DNA of 64,000 nucleotides from G965220305 sp965220305 (GCA_965220305.1 OZ244817.1:2418001-2482000), one strand, 5' to 3'. Counted from the first letter of the stretch, positions 48,803-57,380 are shown. Notes: generated from the sequence alone by a model not told the origin. Made by a program: numbers and translations.

Positions 48803-49312
48803 TTAAGACTCGCGCTTGACTTCCACCGCTCCCGCATCACCCAGGATGCCCTGGACCCGGTCCAACCGGTCCTCTTCGACGTTCACCAAGACGCCGATGT
48901 ATCCGTCGGTAATCCGGGTATCGTACAGCCCCAGCTTGAACTTGGGCAGGCGGGACTCGAAGATAATTCCCAGGACGGTGAACAGGATGGCCCCCAGCAT
49001 GGTGCCTTCGTAGCTAACAATGGCCATGGGGGGCAGGGACAGGATGGGCTTGCCGCCAGTGACCATAGGGTAGGCCACCTGGGTCATGGATGTAAGCAGG
49101 ATGCCCGAAGTCAACCCCAACAGGGCTCCCACGAAGGGGAAGATGTACAGCCGATGCTTCTCTTCCCGCTCGCCAAAGGCACCCTCCGGGTAGGGAGAGT
49201 CGGTCAGGAAGTCGTAGTCCTGCTCGTCAATGCCCGCCGCCTTCAGGGCGTCCCCGGCGTCGGCTGCGGCATTGGGGTTGTCGTACAGTCCCAAAATAGG
49301 ACGTATTGCCAT
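48803..49312 (-). CDS. actD: Alternative complex III subunit ActD
   Basis: The 169-residue protein begins MAIRPILGLYDNPNAAADAG, a DUF3341 start, and has two transmembrane helices (YIFPFVGALLGLTSGILLT and GTMLGAILFTVLGIIFES). A C-terminal ferredoxin-like domain follows (DGYIGVLVNVEEDRLDRVQG). ActD is a membrane subunit of the complex with no cofactor. ATG 49312 follows GGAGAAAC. It is 70 bases upstream of actE and 168 bases downstream of actC; in that last gap lie G/C-run hairpins (about 49325-49470). Confidence 0.9.
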   Translation of the reverse strand: MAIRPILGLYDNPNAAADAGDALKAAGIDEQDYDFLTDSPYPEGAFGEREEKHRLYIFPFVGALLGLTSGILLTSMTQVAYPMVTGGKPILSLPPMAIVSYEGTMLGAILFTVLGIIFESRLPKFKLGLYDTRITDGYIGVLVNVEEDRLDRVQGILGDAGAVEVKRES

Positions 49313-49324
49313 CGTTGTTTCTCC

Positions 49325-49470
49325 TGCTCTTCCCACCTTGGGGGAAGGGGTTTACTTTCTATTTCAAAAGCGTCTGTTGTACTTTACCCCAGCTCTATCC
49401 CAAAGGGGAGAGGGGGCAAAGTCCCTTCCTCCTTGATGGGGGAAGGTTAGGATGGGGGTGATTCTTCGTG
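49325..49470. repeat. G/C-run hairpins between actC and actD
   Basis: Repeated stretches such as CTTGGGGGAAGGGGTTTAC, CCCCAGCTCTATCCCAAAGG and GATGGGGGAAGGTTAGGATG occur here. They belong to the same class as 37930 and 40968 and may reduce transcription into actD and actE. Confidence 0.5.
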
Positions 49471-49479
49471 GTGCGGTTG

Positions 49480-50856
49480 CTAGTCCTCACGGAATACAGC
49501 GGGAACGACCCGCCGCCCCACCTGCACTTCGGTGCGGAGAATCTCCCCCTCTTTGATGTCGTACAAAGGCACCAGGGGCATGACCCGGCTGAACAGCAGC
49601 ATGAACATGGACACCAGCGCAAAAGTGGCCCCCACGATGATACATTCGGCGGGACTGGGTATGTAGCCGTTCCAGGTAAAGGTAAAGACCTGCTTGTTCA
49701 CCAGGCCGGGCACGATAATCAGGTAACGCTCCAGCCACATGCCGATGTTCACCGAGATGCAGGCGGTGGACATAATCCACAGATTGCGCCTGCCGGTGCG
49801 GCTCAGCCAGATGGCCACGGGTATGAAGTAGGTGGTGCCCACGAAGATGTAGCTCCAAATGTGGAAAGGCCACTGGGTGAACTGCAGGGCGCGTACCGCC
49901 ACTTCGTCGGCTTCCCGTCCGTAGATGCCGAAGACCACTTCCATGACGAAGAAGTAGAACCAGCCCGTCGCCACCACGATGAGCAAACGCCCCAGGGCGT
50001 CGATGTGCTCGTGGCGGATGTAGTCCTGCCAACTGTACATCCAGCGCAGCAGAATCATAACGAAGGCCACCGCCGAGACGCCGGAGTGGACCGCGCCCAC
50101 CACGAAGTAGGGGGCGAAGATGGTGGAATGCCAGGTCTTGACTGCCATCGCCATTCCGAAGTCCCAGGACACTATGCTATGCACCGAGACGAACACGGGC
50201 AGGATGAGGGCCGACAGCAGGATTCCGGCGATAATCTGCAACTTCCACTGGCGGGCGTTGCCCTCCCAGCCCATGGCCAGCAACGAGTATACCCGGTGGG
50301 CTATGCCGGTGGTGTGGTCCCGCAGCACCGCAAAGTCGGGGACCAGCGCAATCAGCACAAACAGGGTGCTGGAGGTCAGGTAGGTCAGGATGGCGCTGGG
50401 GTCCCACACCAGAGGCGTGCGAATGTTGGGCCACAGGCCCCGGGCGAAGTCGTAGGGGAACACCCAGTACAGGATACGCCAGGGCCGCCCGGTATGGACG
50501 ATGGGCATGGTCATGGCGGTCATCAGCGAGAAGATGGTCAGCACCTCGGCAGCCCGGGTAGCCGGTCGGCGCCACTCCGCTTTGGCCAGGCGCAGGATGG
50601 CCGAGAGCATCACTCCGGCGTGGCTGATGCCAATCCAAAATACGAAATTGGTGATGAAGAACCCCCAGGCTGTGGGACGGTTCAATCCGGTAATGCCCAA
50701 GCCTCGATCCACCATCACGCCGATGGTTATGGCCGCCGACAAGACTATCAGGCCCAGGATGCCAACGGTGGGCCAGAACCACCGGGGTGGCTCCAGTATG
50801 GACCGAAGCAACGCCCGGTTAACCTCGGTTGGCTCCAGGACTCTACCTTCCTGCAT
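49480..50856 (-). CDS. actC: Alternative complex III subunit ActC (NrfD/PsrC family)
   Basis: The 458-residue protein has about ten transmembrane helices and the conserved ActC stretches TAWGFFITNFVFWIGISHAG, RAAEVLTIFSLMTAMTMPIV and HTGRPWRILYW. It forms the quinol-binding membrane subunit that contacts the Fe-S part of ActB. ATG 50856 follows AAGGAGCCCC. A near copy of the first ten codons (MQEGRVLEPT) is present upstream at about 50901-50927 without an SD box, inside a palindrome pair. Confidence 0.92.
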   Translation of the reverse strand: MQEGRVLEPTEVNRALLRSILEPPRWFWPTVGILGLIVLSAAITIGVMVDRGLGITGLNRPTAWGFFITNFVFWIGISHAGVMLSAILRLAKAEWRRPATRAAEVLTIFSLMTAMTMPIVHTGRPWRILYWVFPYDFARGLWPNIRTPLVWDPSAILTYLTSSTLFVLIALVPDFAVLRDHTTGIAHRVYSLLAMGWEGNARQWKLQIIAGILLSALILPVFVSVHSIVSWDFGMAMAVKTWHSTIFAPYFVVGAVHSGVSAVAFVMILLRWMYSWQDYIRHEHIDALGRLLIVVATGWFYFFVMEVVFGIYGREADEVAVRALQFTQWPFHIWSYIFVGTTYFIPVAIWLSRTGRRNLWIMSTACISVNIGMWLERYLIIVPGLVNKQVFTFTWNGYIPSPAECIIVGATFALVSMFMLLFSRVMPLVPLYDIKEGEILRTEVQVGRRVVPAVFRED

Positions 50857-50966
50857 GGGGCTCCTTCTGGCGGTGTATCCCCACCCGTGTGGGGTAAGTT
50901 GGCTCCAAGACTCTACCTTCCTGCATGGTGGCGGTCTATCCCCGCGTTTGCGGGGTATTATTAAGC
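50829..50966. repeat. Two palindromes, 61-base period, flanking a copy of the actC start (type I-E CRISPR-repeat-like)
   Basis: TATCCCCACCCGTGTGGGGT (50876) and TATCCCCGCGTTTGCGGGGT (50937) each follow GGCGGT and are exactly 61 bases apart. Read on the minus strand the second gives CCCCGCAAACGCGGGGATAG-ACCG, close to type I-E repeats, and 61 is the usual I-E repeat plus spacer period. The DNA between them nearly equals the actC start codon region (one mismatch over about 30 bases: TTGGCTCCAAGACTC compared with TTGGCTCCAGGACTC). No cas gene is present. A local duplication is the simpler reading. Confidence 0.6.
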
Positions 50967-51037
50967 CGAAGTGGAGTCTGCCTTCCCTTAACTTTAGCTG
51001 TGCCCGTCAACTGCTCTTCCTTGACAAGTATTTTTTG

Positions 51038-52468
51038 CTATTCCGGCTTGGCCAGCACCAAGTATTCTCCCCGGATGAGGGTATCCATGTGCTGGTACAT
51101 GGCCCCTTCCTTGGTCTCCCAGATGGACATTATGGGCAACAACCGGGCGGCCAATAGGAAGATGAACGCCACCGCCCCCAGACCGCCGATGACAATCAGC
51201 ACGTCCCACGGGTCGGGATAGACCGGCGGGGGCACCCGGGTGAGGATGGGTTCGTACACCTCTCCCACGTTGAAGGAGCCCACGAAGGTGCGGACGTTAT
51301 ATAGTAAACATCCTCCCAACGCCGACAGTCCGGCCAGGGGCGGACCCCAGGCGCTGCGGCGTACCGGGTTCCATATCATCAGAAAGAAGGGAATGAAGAA
51401 GGTGAACAGAAGCTGGAACCAGAAAACGCCGCTGTAAGACTGGAATATGAAGTACCTGATGATGTTCTGCTCCACCTCCAAGCGTCCGTACCAGAAGGTG
51501 ACGAAGAAGGCGAAGAGGTGGTAGGTCCACAGCAGGGTCAGGCCCAGCAGTATCTTGCTGGCGGACCAGAATGGAGATATGCCGATGTACTCACCGTACC
51601 CGCCGAAGCGGCGCATGATGAACAGAATAATCAGAATAAGTCCGAGACAAGACTGGAACCCCAGTATGGTGTACAGGGGGGGAAGGATGGAGTCCTTCCA
51701 ACCCGGCACCAGGCTCATGGCGTAGTCGGTGACCACCAGGAACTCCACGAAGATTAGCATCATGAAGTAGAGCCCGCCCAGGATGGCCAACCCTGCTTTC
51801 TGGTGCAGCCACTGTTTCTTGGTGCCGTACCAGTGCCCGGCCAGCAGCGTGTAGACCCAGCGGCGGAACCCGGTGGTCAGCAGCCGTCCCTGGGCCATGT
51901 CGGGCAGGGCCGACAGCCATAGGATGACCAGGGCGGCTAACGCCAGGGAGACGATGCCCAGCATGTCCCACCAGTGGGGCGCTCCCAGGGGCACGCCCGA
52001 CATGCCCAGCCAGATAGAGCGGCGGGCCGCCATTGCCCCGTGTTCGCCGGCCACGTAGGCCACGTTCTGAATGGGGGGTAGGGCCAGCATCACCGGGATG
52101 AACATCACGACATTGAGCACGCCCACCACGGCGAACAGCTCGGAGACCCGGGACACGGGCCGGCGCCAGTGGCTCTTGGTAAACCGGAAGGCCACCGCCA
52201 CCAGCGGCGCTGAGGCGGTTATCATAAATACAAAGGAGAATATTGCCATGTAGTAGCCCCAGGGGGCGGTGTCGGCGAACCCCCAGGTACTGGCCTTGGC
52301 GACGAAGCCGATGATGCCCAGCACGAAGAGTATCCCGGCCACCGCCAAGGCCAGGGTGAATACCCCGGACCGGGAGGAAATCTTGCCCATCAGGTCCCGG
52401 GCGGCAGAGCCCGGGTCGGGAAAGACCCATATACCCTCGTTATGGTGTCCGTTACCGCTACTAGCCAT
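51038..52468 (-). CDS. Second NrfD-like membrane subunit of alternative complex III (ActF-like)
   Basis: The 476-residue protein has about ten transmembrane helices and an NrfD-type core (FADTAPWGYYMAIFSFVFMI, SHWRRPVSRVSELFAVVG), but lacks the HxGRPW of ActC. It ends with a helix and MSIWETKEGAMYQHMDTLI. By position and fold it is the second large membrane subunit, called ActF in other systems, although here it lies next to ActB2 ahead of ActC. ATG 52468 overlaps the ActB2 stop by eight bases. Which of the two subunits holds the quinone site cannot be told here. Confidence 0.85.
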   Translation of the reverse strand: MASSGNGHHNEGIWVFPDPGSAARDLMGKISSRSGVFTLALAVAGILFVLGIIGFVAKASTWGFADTAPWGYYMAIFSFVFMITASAPLVAVAFRFTKSHWRRPVSRVSELFAVVGVLNVVMFIPVMLALPPIQNVAYVAGEHGAMAARRSIWLGMSGVPLGAPHWWDMLGIVSLALAALVILWLSALPDMAQGRLLTTGFRRWVYTLLAGHWYGTKKQWLHQKAGLAILGGLYFMMLIFVEFLVVTDYAMSLVPGWKDSILPPLYTILGFQSCLGLILIILFIMRRFGGYGEYIGISPFWSASKILLGLTLLWTYHLFAFFVTFWYGRLEVEQNIIRYFIFQSYSGVFWFQLLFTFFIPFFLMIWNPVRRSAWGPPLAGLSALGGCLLYNVRTFVGSFNVGEVYEPILTRVPPPVYPDPWDVLIVIGGLGAVAFIFLLAARLLPIMSIWETKEGAMYQHMDTLIRGEYLVLAKPE

Positions 52469-53252
52469 GCGCCTGGGCATCTCCCGGAGGGAATTGCTCC
52501 ACCTTCTTCAGGTAGACCACGTTGGGTTTGGTGTTCAGTTCTTCCAACAACAGGTACCCGCGAGTCGTCCGCTCGTCCTCGTGGTGAATGTTGTGGGCGT
52601 TGACATCGTCGAAGTAGGGGCGAATCTGGGCCCCGGCGTCGTTCTGGTCGCCGAACATCAGGGCGTTGGTGGGGCAGGCCTGGGAGCAGGCCGGCGAGTA
52701 GTTGCCCTGCTTCAGCTTCTGGTCGTCCAGGCGACCGCCCTCCTGGCGCTCCACCTTCAACTCGCCCCGGCGCAGCCGTTGCAGGCAGAAGGTGCATTTC
52801 TCGGTGATTCCCCGGGTGCGCACGGTGACATCCGGGTTTAGCTGGTTGTGCAGCCGCTCCGGCCAGGTGGGATGCCAGAAGTTGAAGAACCGCACCTGGT
52901 AGGGGCAGTTGTTGATGCAGTACCGGGTGCCCACGCAGCGGTTGTACAACTGCACGTTAAGGCCCTCGTTGGTGTGGTAAGTGGCGAAAACCGGACACAC
53001 CGGCTCGCAGGGAGCGTTCTCGCAGTGCTGGCACAGCACCGGCATGAAGCGGGCCTTGATATTGGGGTACTCCCCCTCCCAGTAACGCTCGATGCGGATC
53101 CATTCGTAGGCCCGTTTCTCCAGGAAGGCCTGCTTGGTGTTGATGGGCAGGTTGTTCTCCGCCTGGCAAGCCACCACACAGGCCTGGCAGCCGGTGCACT
53201 TGTTCAGGTCTACGACCATGCCCCATTTGTGGTCGACTCTGGTTGTTACCAT
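52461..53252 (-). CDS. actB2: Alternative complex III Fe-S subunit (ActB2, split form)
   Basis: The 263-residue protein is a polyferredoxin of the DmsB/NrfC type. Cluster motifs are CTGCQACVVAC, CQHCENAPCEPVCP, CVGTRYCINNCPYQVRFF and EKCTFC with CSQACP. In Rhodothermus the same domain is the C-terminal part of ActB. Here it is a separate gene, as in some other bacteria. It passes electrons between the membrane subunits and the cytochromes. ATG 53252 lies 21 bases from the stop of the molybdopterin-type gene. The stop overlaps the next NrfD gene. Confidence 0.9.
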   Translation of the reverse strand: MVTTRVDHKWGMVVDLNKCTGCQACVVACQAENNLPINTKQAFLEKRAYEWIRIERYWEGEYPNIKARFMPVLCQHCENAPCEPVCPVFATYHTNEGLNVQLYNRCVGTRYCINNCPYQVRFFNFWHPTWPERLHNQLNPDVTVRTRGITEKCTFCLQRLRRGELKVERQEGGRLDDQKLKQGNYSPACSQACPTNALMFGDQNDAGAQIRPYFDDVNAHNIHHEDERTTRGYLLLEELNTKPNVVYLKKVEQFPPGDAQAHG

Positions 53253-53273
53253 TATTCTAGTCGCCCTTCTCCG

Positions 53274-55547
53274 CTAGTGCCCATTCCCGCCGACGGTCTT
53301 GAAAACCTCTTCAGCCGAGGTCAGACCAATCTCCCGAGCGGGGAAAGACCCTTCAAACTTGGATATGTTCATGCTCTGGCCCGTGGGAACGATGCGTACC
53401 CGGTGGCTGGCCCAGGCCAGCGCCCCGGAGCCCTGCACTTCCTGGATATTCAGCAGATTAAGAACGTTGGAACTCTCCCGAGAGTCCCCGGCGGTGGCGT
53501 AGCTGGAACCGCTCTGGTGGCCCTGTCCCAGGGGCACGCCCACCACGTTGGGCGGCATGGCCGGGTTGGGGTACACCAGGGCCATGATGGAGTCCCGGGA
53601 AGACTCGACCCTGACTATGTCCCCTTCTCGCAGGCCCAGCCGCTTGGCCTGGCCTTCGCTGATGTCCACCCAGGTCTGCCAGGTGACGGTGGTTATCGGG
53701 TCGGGAGTCGCCTGGGCCCAGGGGACATGGGCGTTGCGCCCGTCCAGCAGGGTGTTATGGGAGAAGGGCACCAGGTAATAATCACCCGCCGAGGTGGAGA
53801 AATCGGCGTTGGCCCCCTTGCCGGCAATCTGGTTGAACAGGCCGTTGGGCGCGGTGACTGAAGGGCCGGTTGCGCCTTCGTCCCACCAACCGCCCTGGCG
53901 GAGCATGTTGTTCCAGAACTCGTCGGGGGAAGTGGCGGAAACGGACCCGCGTCTCATGTCGAACAGGGCGTCGGAGCTGGCCTTCAGGGCCTCCCGGAAG
54001 GAGTTCCAGGGCATGTTGCCGTCGCGGCCCAACTCCTGGGATACGCTCAACAGAATGTCGGCAAAGCTGCGGGGGTCAAGGTCGCTGAGGGGGTTGACCA
54101 CCGGCTGCTGCACGCCCAGCACCTGGTAGCCCGGCCCCGGTTCGGGAATGTCATCGCCCCAGTCTTCCAGGTACACCCGGTCGGGCAGGACCAAGTCCGC
54201 CAGGGAACTGGTCTCGTCCAGGAAGGAGGAAAAGCTGATGAGCATCACGTCGGATTGGGCCAGGGCGCTGCGGAAGCCCACCGACCCCGGCAGCCCGTGT
54301 ACCGGGTCGGCCTGGTGCACCATGACCAAGCGGGTTGCGCCGCCGCGCATATCATCCACCAGTCCGGTCCAGTCCGGCAGCGAACCCACCTGGGCCGACG
54401 CCGGCAGTTCCAACAGCGGGCTGGGGGGGTTGAACCTGATGCCGCCCTGCTGGCCGACGCTGCCCACCAGGTAGTTCAGGGCGTAGATGGCCTCCAGGTT
54501 GAACAGGCCGTTGGTGTGGGCCCCGGCGCTGTCGCCGCCCAGGGCGATGCTGGGGCCGTGTCCGGCGAAGTCCCGGGCCAATTCCCGGATGAAGTCGGCA
54601 GGGGATTGGCCGCCCAGTATGCCCTCCGGCAGTCCCAGGGACGGCCCTACCCGGTCCGGGCTGAAGTTGTCCAAGGCGGCTGCGCCCTGACCGCCGGTCA
54701 GCGCGTCCACGTTCACCCCGGAGGCTTGCAGCCCCTCGGATATGATGACCTGGGCCAGGCTCAGGGCCAGGAAGCCCTCGGTGCCCGGCTGGATGGGCAA
54801 CCAACGGTCGGCGTTGGCTGCGGTCATGGAGAAGCGGGGGTCTACGTGAATGTGCAGCCCCTCATGATTATCGCGGAACTTGCCGTACTCCACCGACCAA
54901 CGGGTGGGTGATACCCAGGTGGACAGAAAGTCGGCGCCAAAGGATAGAATCCGGTTGGAGTTGGCAAAGTCGAAGTCGGGCAACAGGTCCTGCCCGAACA
55001 CGTTCTTTACGGCGGTGCGGTAGGTGCCTTGGTCCAGCGCCTCGAAACCCAGGTGACGCCCCCCGAAAGCCTCGGCGAAGCGGCTGGCAATCAGCCCCAG
55101 GTGTCCCCGCAGGGGCTGGGTAATCAGGGTCAGGCCGTTGCCCCGGTCGTTCAACTGTTGCCGCAGCATATCCAGGGCGGTGTCCCAGTCGATGGGTTGC
55201 AGTTGGCCGTTTACCCGCCGCATGGGTCCGGACACCCGGTCCGGGTGGTAGAGGGCCTGCAGGCCGCCGTCGCAGCGGGCGCTCTGCTTGCCCTGGTTGG
55301 TGGGGTACAGCGGGTTTCCCTGGACCTTCTTGGCCCGGCCTTCCATGACCCGGACCAGGATGCCTTCGTGGGAGGGGCATTGGCGGCACAGGGTGGAGTA
55401 CCAGTTGTCCCGGCCCTTGACCAGGTCTTCCGGCAATTGCACCGGGCTTTGCGTCCCCAGTTCACTGTCCTGGAATACGTCGCAGGCCACCGCGCCAATT
55501 GCGGATATACCCGCCCAAGCCAGGAAATTTCGCCGTGTCAATTTCAT
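53274..55547 (-). CDS. actB1: Alternative complex III molybdopterin-fold subunit (ActB1)
   Basis: The 757-residue protein starts MKLTRRNFLAWAGISAIGAV with a twin-arginine motif and ends the signal at AC, so it is exported by the Tat system, and may be lipid-modified. It has the molybdopterin-oxidoreductase fold, but in ACIII this subunit binds no Mo cofactor. An N-terminal Cys set is CRQCPSHEGILVRV with a further Cys in ARCDGG. The long N-terminal half resembles the NAD-like lobe, and VTWQTWVDISEGQAKRLGLR is the C-terminal dinucleotide fold region. It forms the peripheral arm with ActB2 and ActA. Length is right for the split form. Confidence 0.9.
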   Translation of the reverse strand: MKLTRRNFLAWAGISAIGAVACDVFQDSELGTQSPVQLPEDLVKGRDNWYSTLCRQCPSHEGILVRVMEGRAKKVQGNPLYPTNQGKQSARCDGGLQALYHPDRVSGPMRRVNGQLQPIDWDTALDMLRQQLNDRGNGLTLITQPLRGHLGLIASRFAEAFGGRHLGFEALDQGTYRTAVKNVFGQDLLPDFDFANSNRILSFGADFLSTWVSPTRWSVEYGKFRDNHEGLHIHVDPRFSMTAANADRWLPIQPGTEGFLALSLAQVIISEGLQASGVNVDALTGGQGAAALDNFSPDRVGPSLGLPEGILGGQSPADFIRELARDFAGHGPSIALGGDSAGAHTNGLFNLEAIYALNYLVGSVGQQGGIRFNPPSPLLELPASAQVGSLPDWTGLVDDMRGGATRLVMVHQADPVHGLPGSVGFRSALAQSDVMLISFSSFLDETSSLADLVLPDRVYLEDWGDDIPEPGPGYQVLGVQQPVVNPLSDLDPRSFADILLSVSQELGRDGNMPWNSFREALKASSDALFDMRRGSVSATSPDEFWNNMLRQGGWWDEGATGPSVTAPNGLFNQIAGKGANADFSTSAGDYYLVPFSHNTLLDGRNAHVPWAQATPDPITTVTWQTWVDISEGQAKRLGLREGDIVRVESSRDSIMALVYPNPAMPPNVVGVPLGQGHQSGSSYATAGDSRESSNVLNLLNIQEVQGSGALAWASHRVRIVPTGQSMNISKFEGSFPAREIGLTSAEEVFKTVGGNGH

Positions 55548-55580
55548 ACGAAGATGCTCTGCCGCCTTACCTTTTCTGGA

Positions 55581-56240
55581 CTACTTGTGGCAGATGGTGC
55601 AGTCGGTGTCGACGTTGTTCTGCCGGTGGCAGTCCAGGCAGGAGCCCATCTTCAGGGACTGACCGGCCTGGGGTTGCACCACCGTCATGCCGGCAACGTC
55701 GCCATGACACACGGAACAGGCTTCAGCTATTGGAATGGGCCGCTGGATAACCGGCTGGCTGCCAACGGGCACATTGACCGCAGTCCCGCCCTGGGTCAAG
55801 AACCGGATGTGGGCCTCGTGGACGAAGCGCACATGGTCCGGGAGGCGGTGCACCCGTTCCCAGTCGATGGGGTTCCCATCATTGAAGGTGTCCACCACCT
55901 TCTGAATTTCGCTCATGTCCGCGTTGGAGGCGCCGGCCAGGTTGGTCTCGTTGATTTGCTTGTGGCAGAAGAGGCAAGTCTCCACCGCCGGCACGGTGGC
56001 GGCGGCCCCCTTGGTCACGTTGCGGTGGCAGAACTCGCACTGGATGCCCATGCCCCCTTCCGCCGTAGACCCGGCGTGTACCGTGTGGGGGAAGGCGACG
56101 GGTTGAGGCGGTGCGTTGCCCAGCCCAAAGGGTGGGTTGGAAAACCAGGAAATGAAGAGGACTACCACAATAAAGCCGCTAATGGCGGTGACTACCAACC
56201 CCACCAGGGCCAGGGGAATCATATTTGCGCTTGGCCGCAT
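55581..56240 (-). CDS. actA: Alternative complex III pentaheme cytochrome c subunit ActA
   Basis: The 219-residue protein has an N-terminal membrane anchor (MIPLALVGLVVTAISGFIVV) and five CxxCH haem motifs: CEFCH, CLFCH, CSVCH, CLDCH and CTICH at the very end. The repeated His spacing (FPHTVHAG, FVHEAHIRF) gives the distal ligands. This is the count known for ActA. It takes electrons from the quinol-oxidising core. It probably starts at ATG 56240. One copy of the GGCCCACCCAACCA-type repeat lies between 56271 and 56297, just upstream. Confidence 0.92.
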   Translation of the reverse strand: MRPSANMIPLALVGLVVTAISGFIVVVLFISWFSNPPFGLGNAPPQPVAFPHTVHAGSTAEGGMGIQCEFCHRNVTKGAAATVPAVETCLFCHKQINETNLAGASNADMSEIQKVVDTFNDGNPIDWERVHRLPDHVRFVHEAHIRFLTQGGTAVNVPVGSQPVIQRPIPIAEACSVCHGDVAGMTVVQPQAGQSLKMGSCLDCHRQNNVDTDCTICHK

Positions 56241-56270
56241 CGGCGTTAAATCTCGTCCTGAGTTGTTCTG

Positions 56271-56297
56271 CGTGGTTGGTTGGGCCGAAAGCACGAT
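56271..56297 (-). repeat. GGCCCACCCAACCA repeat, copy 1 (divergent)
   Basis: Read on the minus strand this is GTGCTTTCGGCCCAACCAAC-CACG. Two bases differ in the core. It lies between the small membrane protein gene and actA. Confidence 0.6.
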
Positions 56298-56378
56298 AAG
56301 TTGTTTGCTTGCCGGAGAGGGCTGCCGGTTAACCCGTTTCCTGAATGGGAGCTGACGGATTGCTTATAGGCGGGTTAG

Positions 56379-56681
56379 CTATAATAGGAGGCGCTCCCAC
56401 ATCCGGCTGAGGGCCTGGGGGGTCAGAATTACCACGGATGCCATTAGGATTACGGCAAAAACCAACGCCACCAGGGCCAGAAGGGTAAGGGGTATCCGGG
56501 CTCGGTTGGCGATGGGGGGTAGGTGCCTGGTCATAACCAGGGACGGGATGAAGGCGTGGGCTATCAATAAGGTAAAGGCAAAACCGATGACGATGGGGAA
56601 GTAAATCCACAGCAACGTCAACCAATTGTGGATGTTGACCCAATCGGCGCTGGTGACTTGATTTGGGTCGGCCATTGGCAT
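56379..56681 (-). CDS. Small two-TM protein at the head of the act operon
   Basis: The 100-residue protein has two hydrophobic helices (LLWIYFPIVIGFAFTLLIAH and IPLTLLALVALVFAVILMAS) with a short, charged link (MTRHLPPIANRAR). No cofactor motif is visible. It starts 138 bases upstream of actA in the same direction, and shares the promoter at 56768-56796. It may be an accessory membrane subunit or assembly factor of the complex. ATG 56681 has AGGG upstream. The family is not recognised. Confidence 0.7.
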   Translation of the reverse strand: MPMADPNQVTSADWVNIHNWLTLLWIYFPIVIGFAFTLLIAHAFIPSLVMTRHLPPIANRARIPLTLLALVALVFAVILMASVVILTPQALSRMWERLLL

Positions 56682-56710
56682 GATTTCGCCCTGCTAGCTC
56701 CCTGGTTCTG

Positions 56711-56737
56711 CATGGTTGGGTGGGCCGGAAGCGCGAT
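56711..56737 (-). repeat. GGCCCACCCAACCA repeat, copy 2
   Basis: Read on the minus strand: ATCGCGCTTCCGGCCCACCC-AACCATG. It matches copy 3 (57032-57056) over 25 bases in inverted orientation. It lies in the act operon leader, between the promoter and the first gene. Confidence 0.75.
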
Positions 56738-56767
56738 GCGAAAATTATCCGGCTCGAAGCCTAGTGA

Positions 56768-56796
56768 AAACTATCACAACGTCCTTGGAGTGTCAA
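56768..56796 (-). promoter_or_regulatory. Promoter of the act operon
   Basis: Minus-strand TTGACA (56796-56791) and TAGTTT (56773-56768) are separated by 17 bases, about 90 bases before the first gene (ATG 56681). This is a strong -35 with a weaker -10. Confidence 0.65.
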
Positions 56797-57031
56797 GAGT
56801 ATTTGCCGGCAATCTGTTTCTGTAGGCCACCCGCGCGCCCTATGGTTGTGCCTGGCCAGCGCCGGGGAAGGCTGCCGCTGGCGGCCCGGCCCCGGCAAGC
56901 CCGTGAAGAGCGGCGGCTGGGCCGCTCATGGCGAGCTTGGCGAGCCGCGCCCATGCTGTAGGGGAGTACAGCCGCCAGCTCCTACGGGTCCCTCCCTTTA
57001 CCGGCGGAAGATTGGAGGGCATTGGTTTCCC

Positions 57032-57056
57032 ATCGCGCTTCCGGCCCACCCAACCA
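57032..57056 (+). repeat. GGCCCACCCAACCA repeat, copy 3
   Basis: ATCGCGCTTCCGGCCCACCC-AACCA, the exact inverse of copy 2. It lies at the start of the upstream region of the dehydrogenase operon, before the possible promoters at 57064-57093 and 57209-57237. The whole 732-base gap 56682-57413 holds the act promoter, copies 2-4, these promoters and an attenuator-like hairpin, and no gene. Confidence 0.75.
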
Positions 57057-57208
57057 GCCCCGGTTTGCGGCGCCCGTCCCTGGGCTATATAATTGAACCA
57101 TCCCGGGACTCCTGCGCCGCCCATCTGTTAGTTTCAGGAGCAAGGTCTTTGCGCCTCGGCAACCCGCAAGTCAGCCCGTTGAGTCTTATCGCCAGCCCCA
57201 AGTCAGGG

Positions 57209-57237
57209 TTGGGCGCAGCCTATCCGGGGGATATTAT
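57209..57237 (+). promoter_or_regulatory. Possible promoter of the dehydrogenase operon
   Basis: TTGGGC (57209-57214), 17 bases, TATTAT (57232-57237). A second candidate is TTTGCG with TATAAT (57064-57093, spacing 18). Either would give a leader that crosses the hairpin at 57269-57290. Confidence 0.45.
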
Positions 57238-57268
57238 AGGCGTCCGTTAGCGTGCATTGGCGTTGGCA

Positions 57269-57300
57269 GGGGGCATTGGTGTATGCCCCCTCTTTAATTT
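57269..57300 (+). terminator. Attenuator- or terminator-like hairpin upstream of E1 alpha
   Basis: GGGGGCAT (57269-57276) pairs perfectly with ATGCCCCC (57283-57290) across a six-base loop and is followed by TCTTTAATTTC. It lies 124 bases before the E1 alpha start and downstream of both candidate promoters, so it could be an attenuator for the operon or end a short leader RNA. Confidence 0.6.
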
Positions 57301-57356
57301 CAGGCCGAACCCTTCCAAGCCTCGCCGCCGCTTCAGGAATCCAACCTTACTCAGTG

Positions 57357-57380
57357 TGCCACCGGCCCACCCAACCAGGC
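57357..57380 (+). repeat. GGCCCACCCAACCA repeat, copy 4
   Basis: TGCCACCGGCCCACCCAACC-AGGC, with a change left of the core, in the leader of the E1 alpha gene and 34 bases before its ATG. Confidence 0.7.

Noticed and set aside
50869..50966. A true CRISPR array
   Set aside because: Only two imperfect palindromes and no cas genes or leader were seen; kept as a repeat with the I-E resemblance noted.
57100..57260. SAM-type riboswitch in the dehydrogenase leader (CTCGGCAACCCGC)
   Set aside because: Only a GGCAACC-like string matches; the P1 helix and kink-turn elements of SAM-I were not found.
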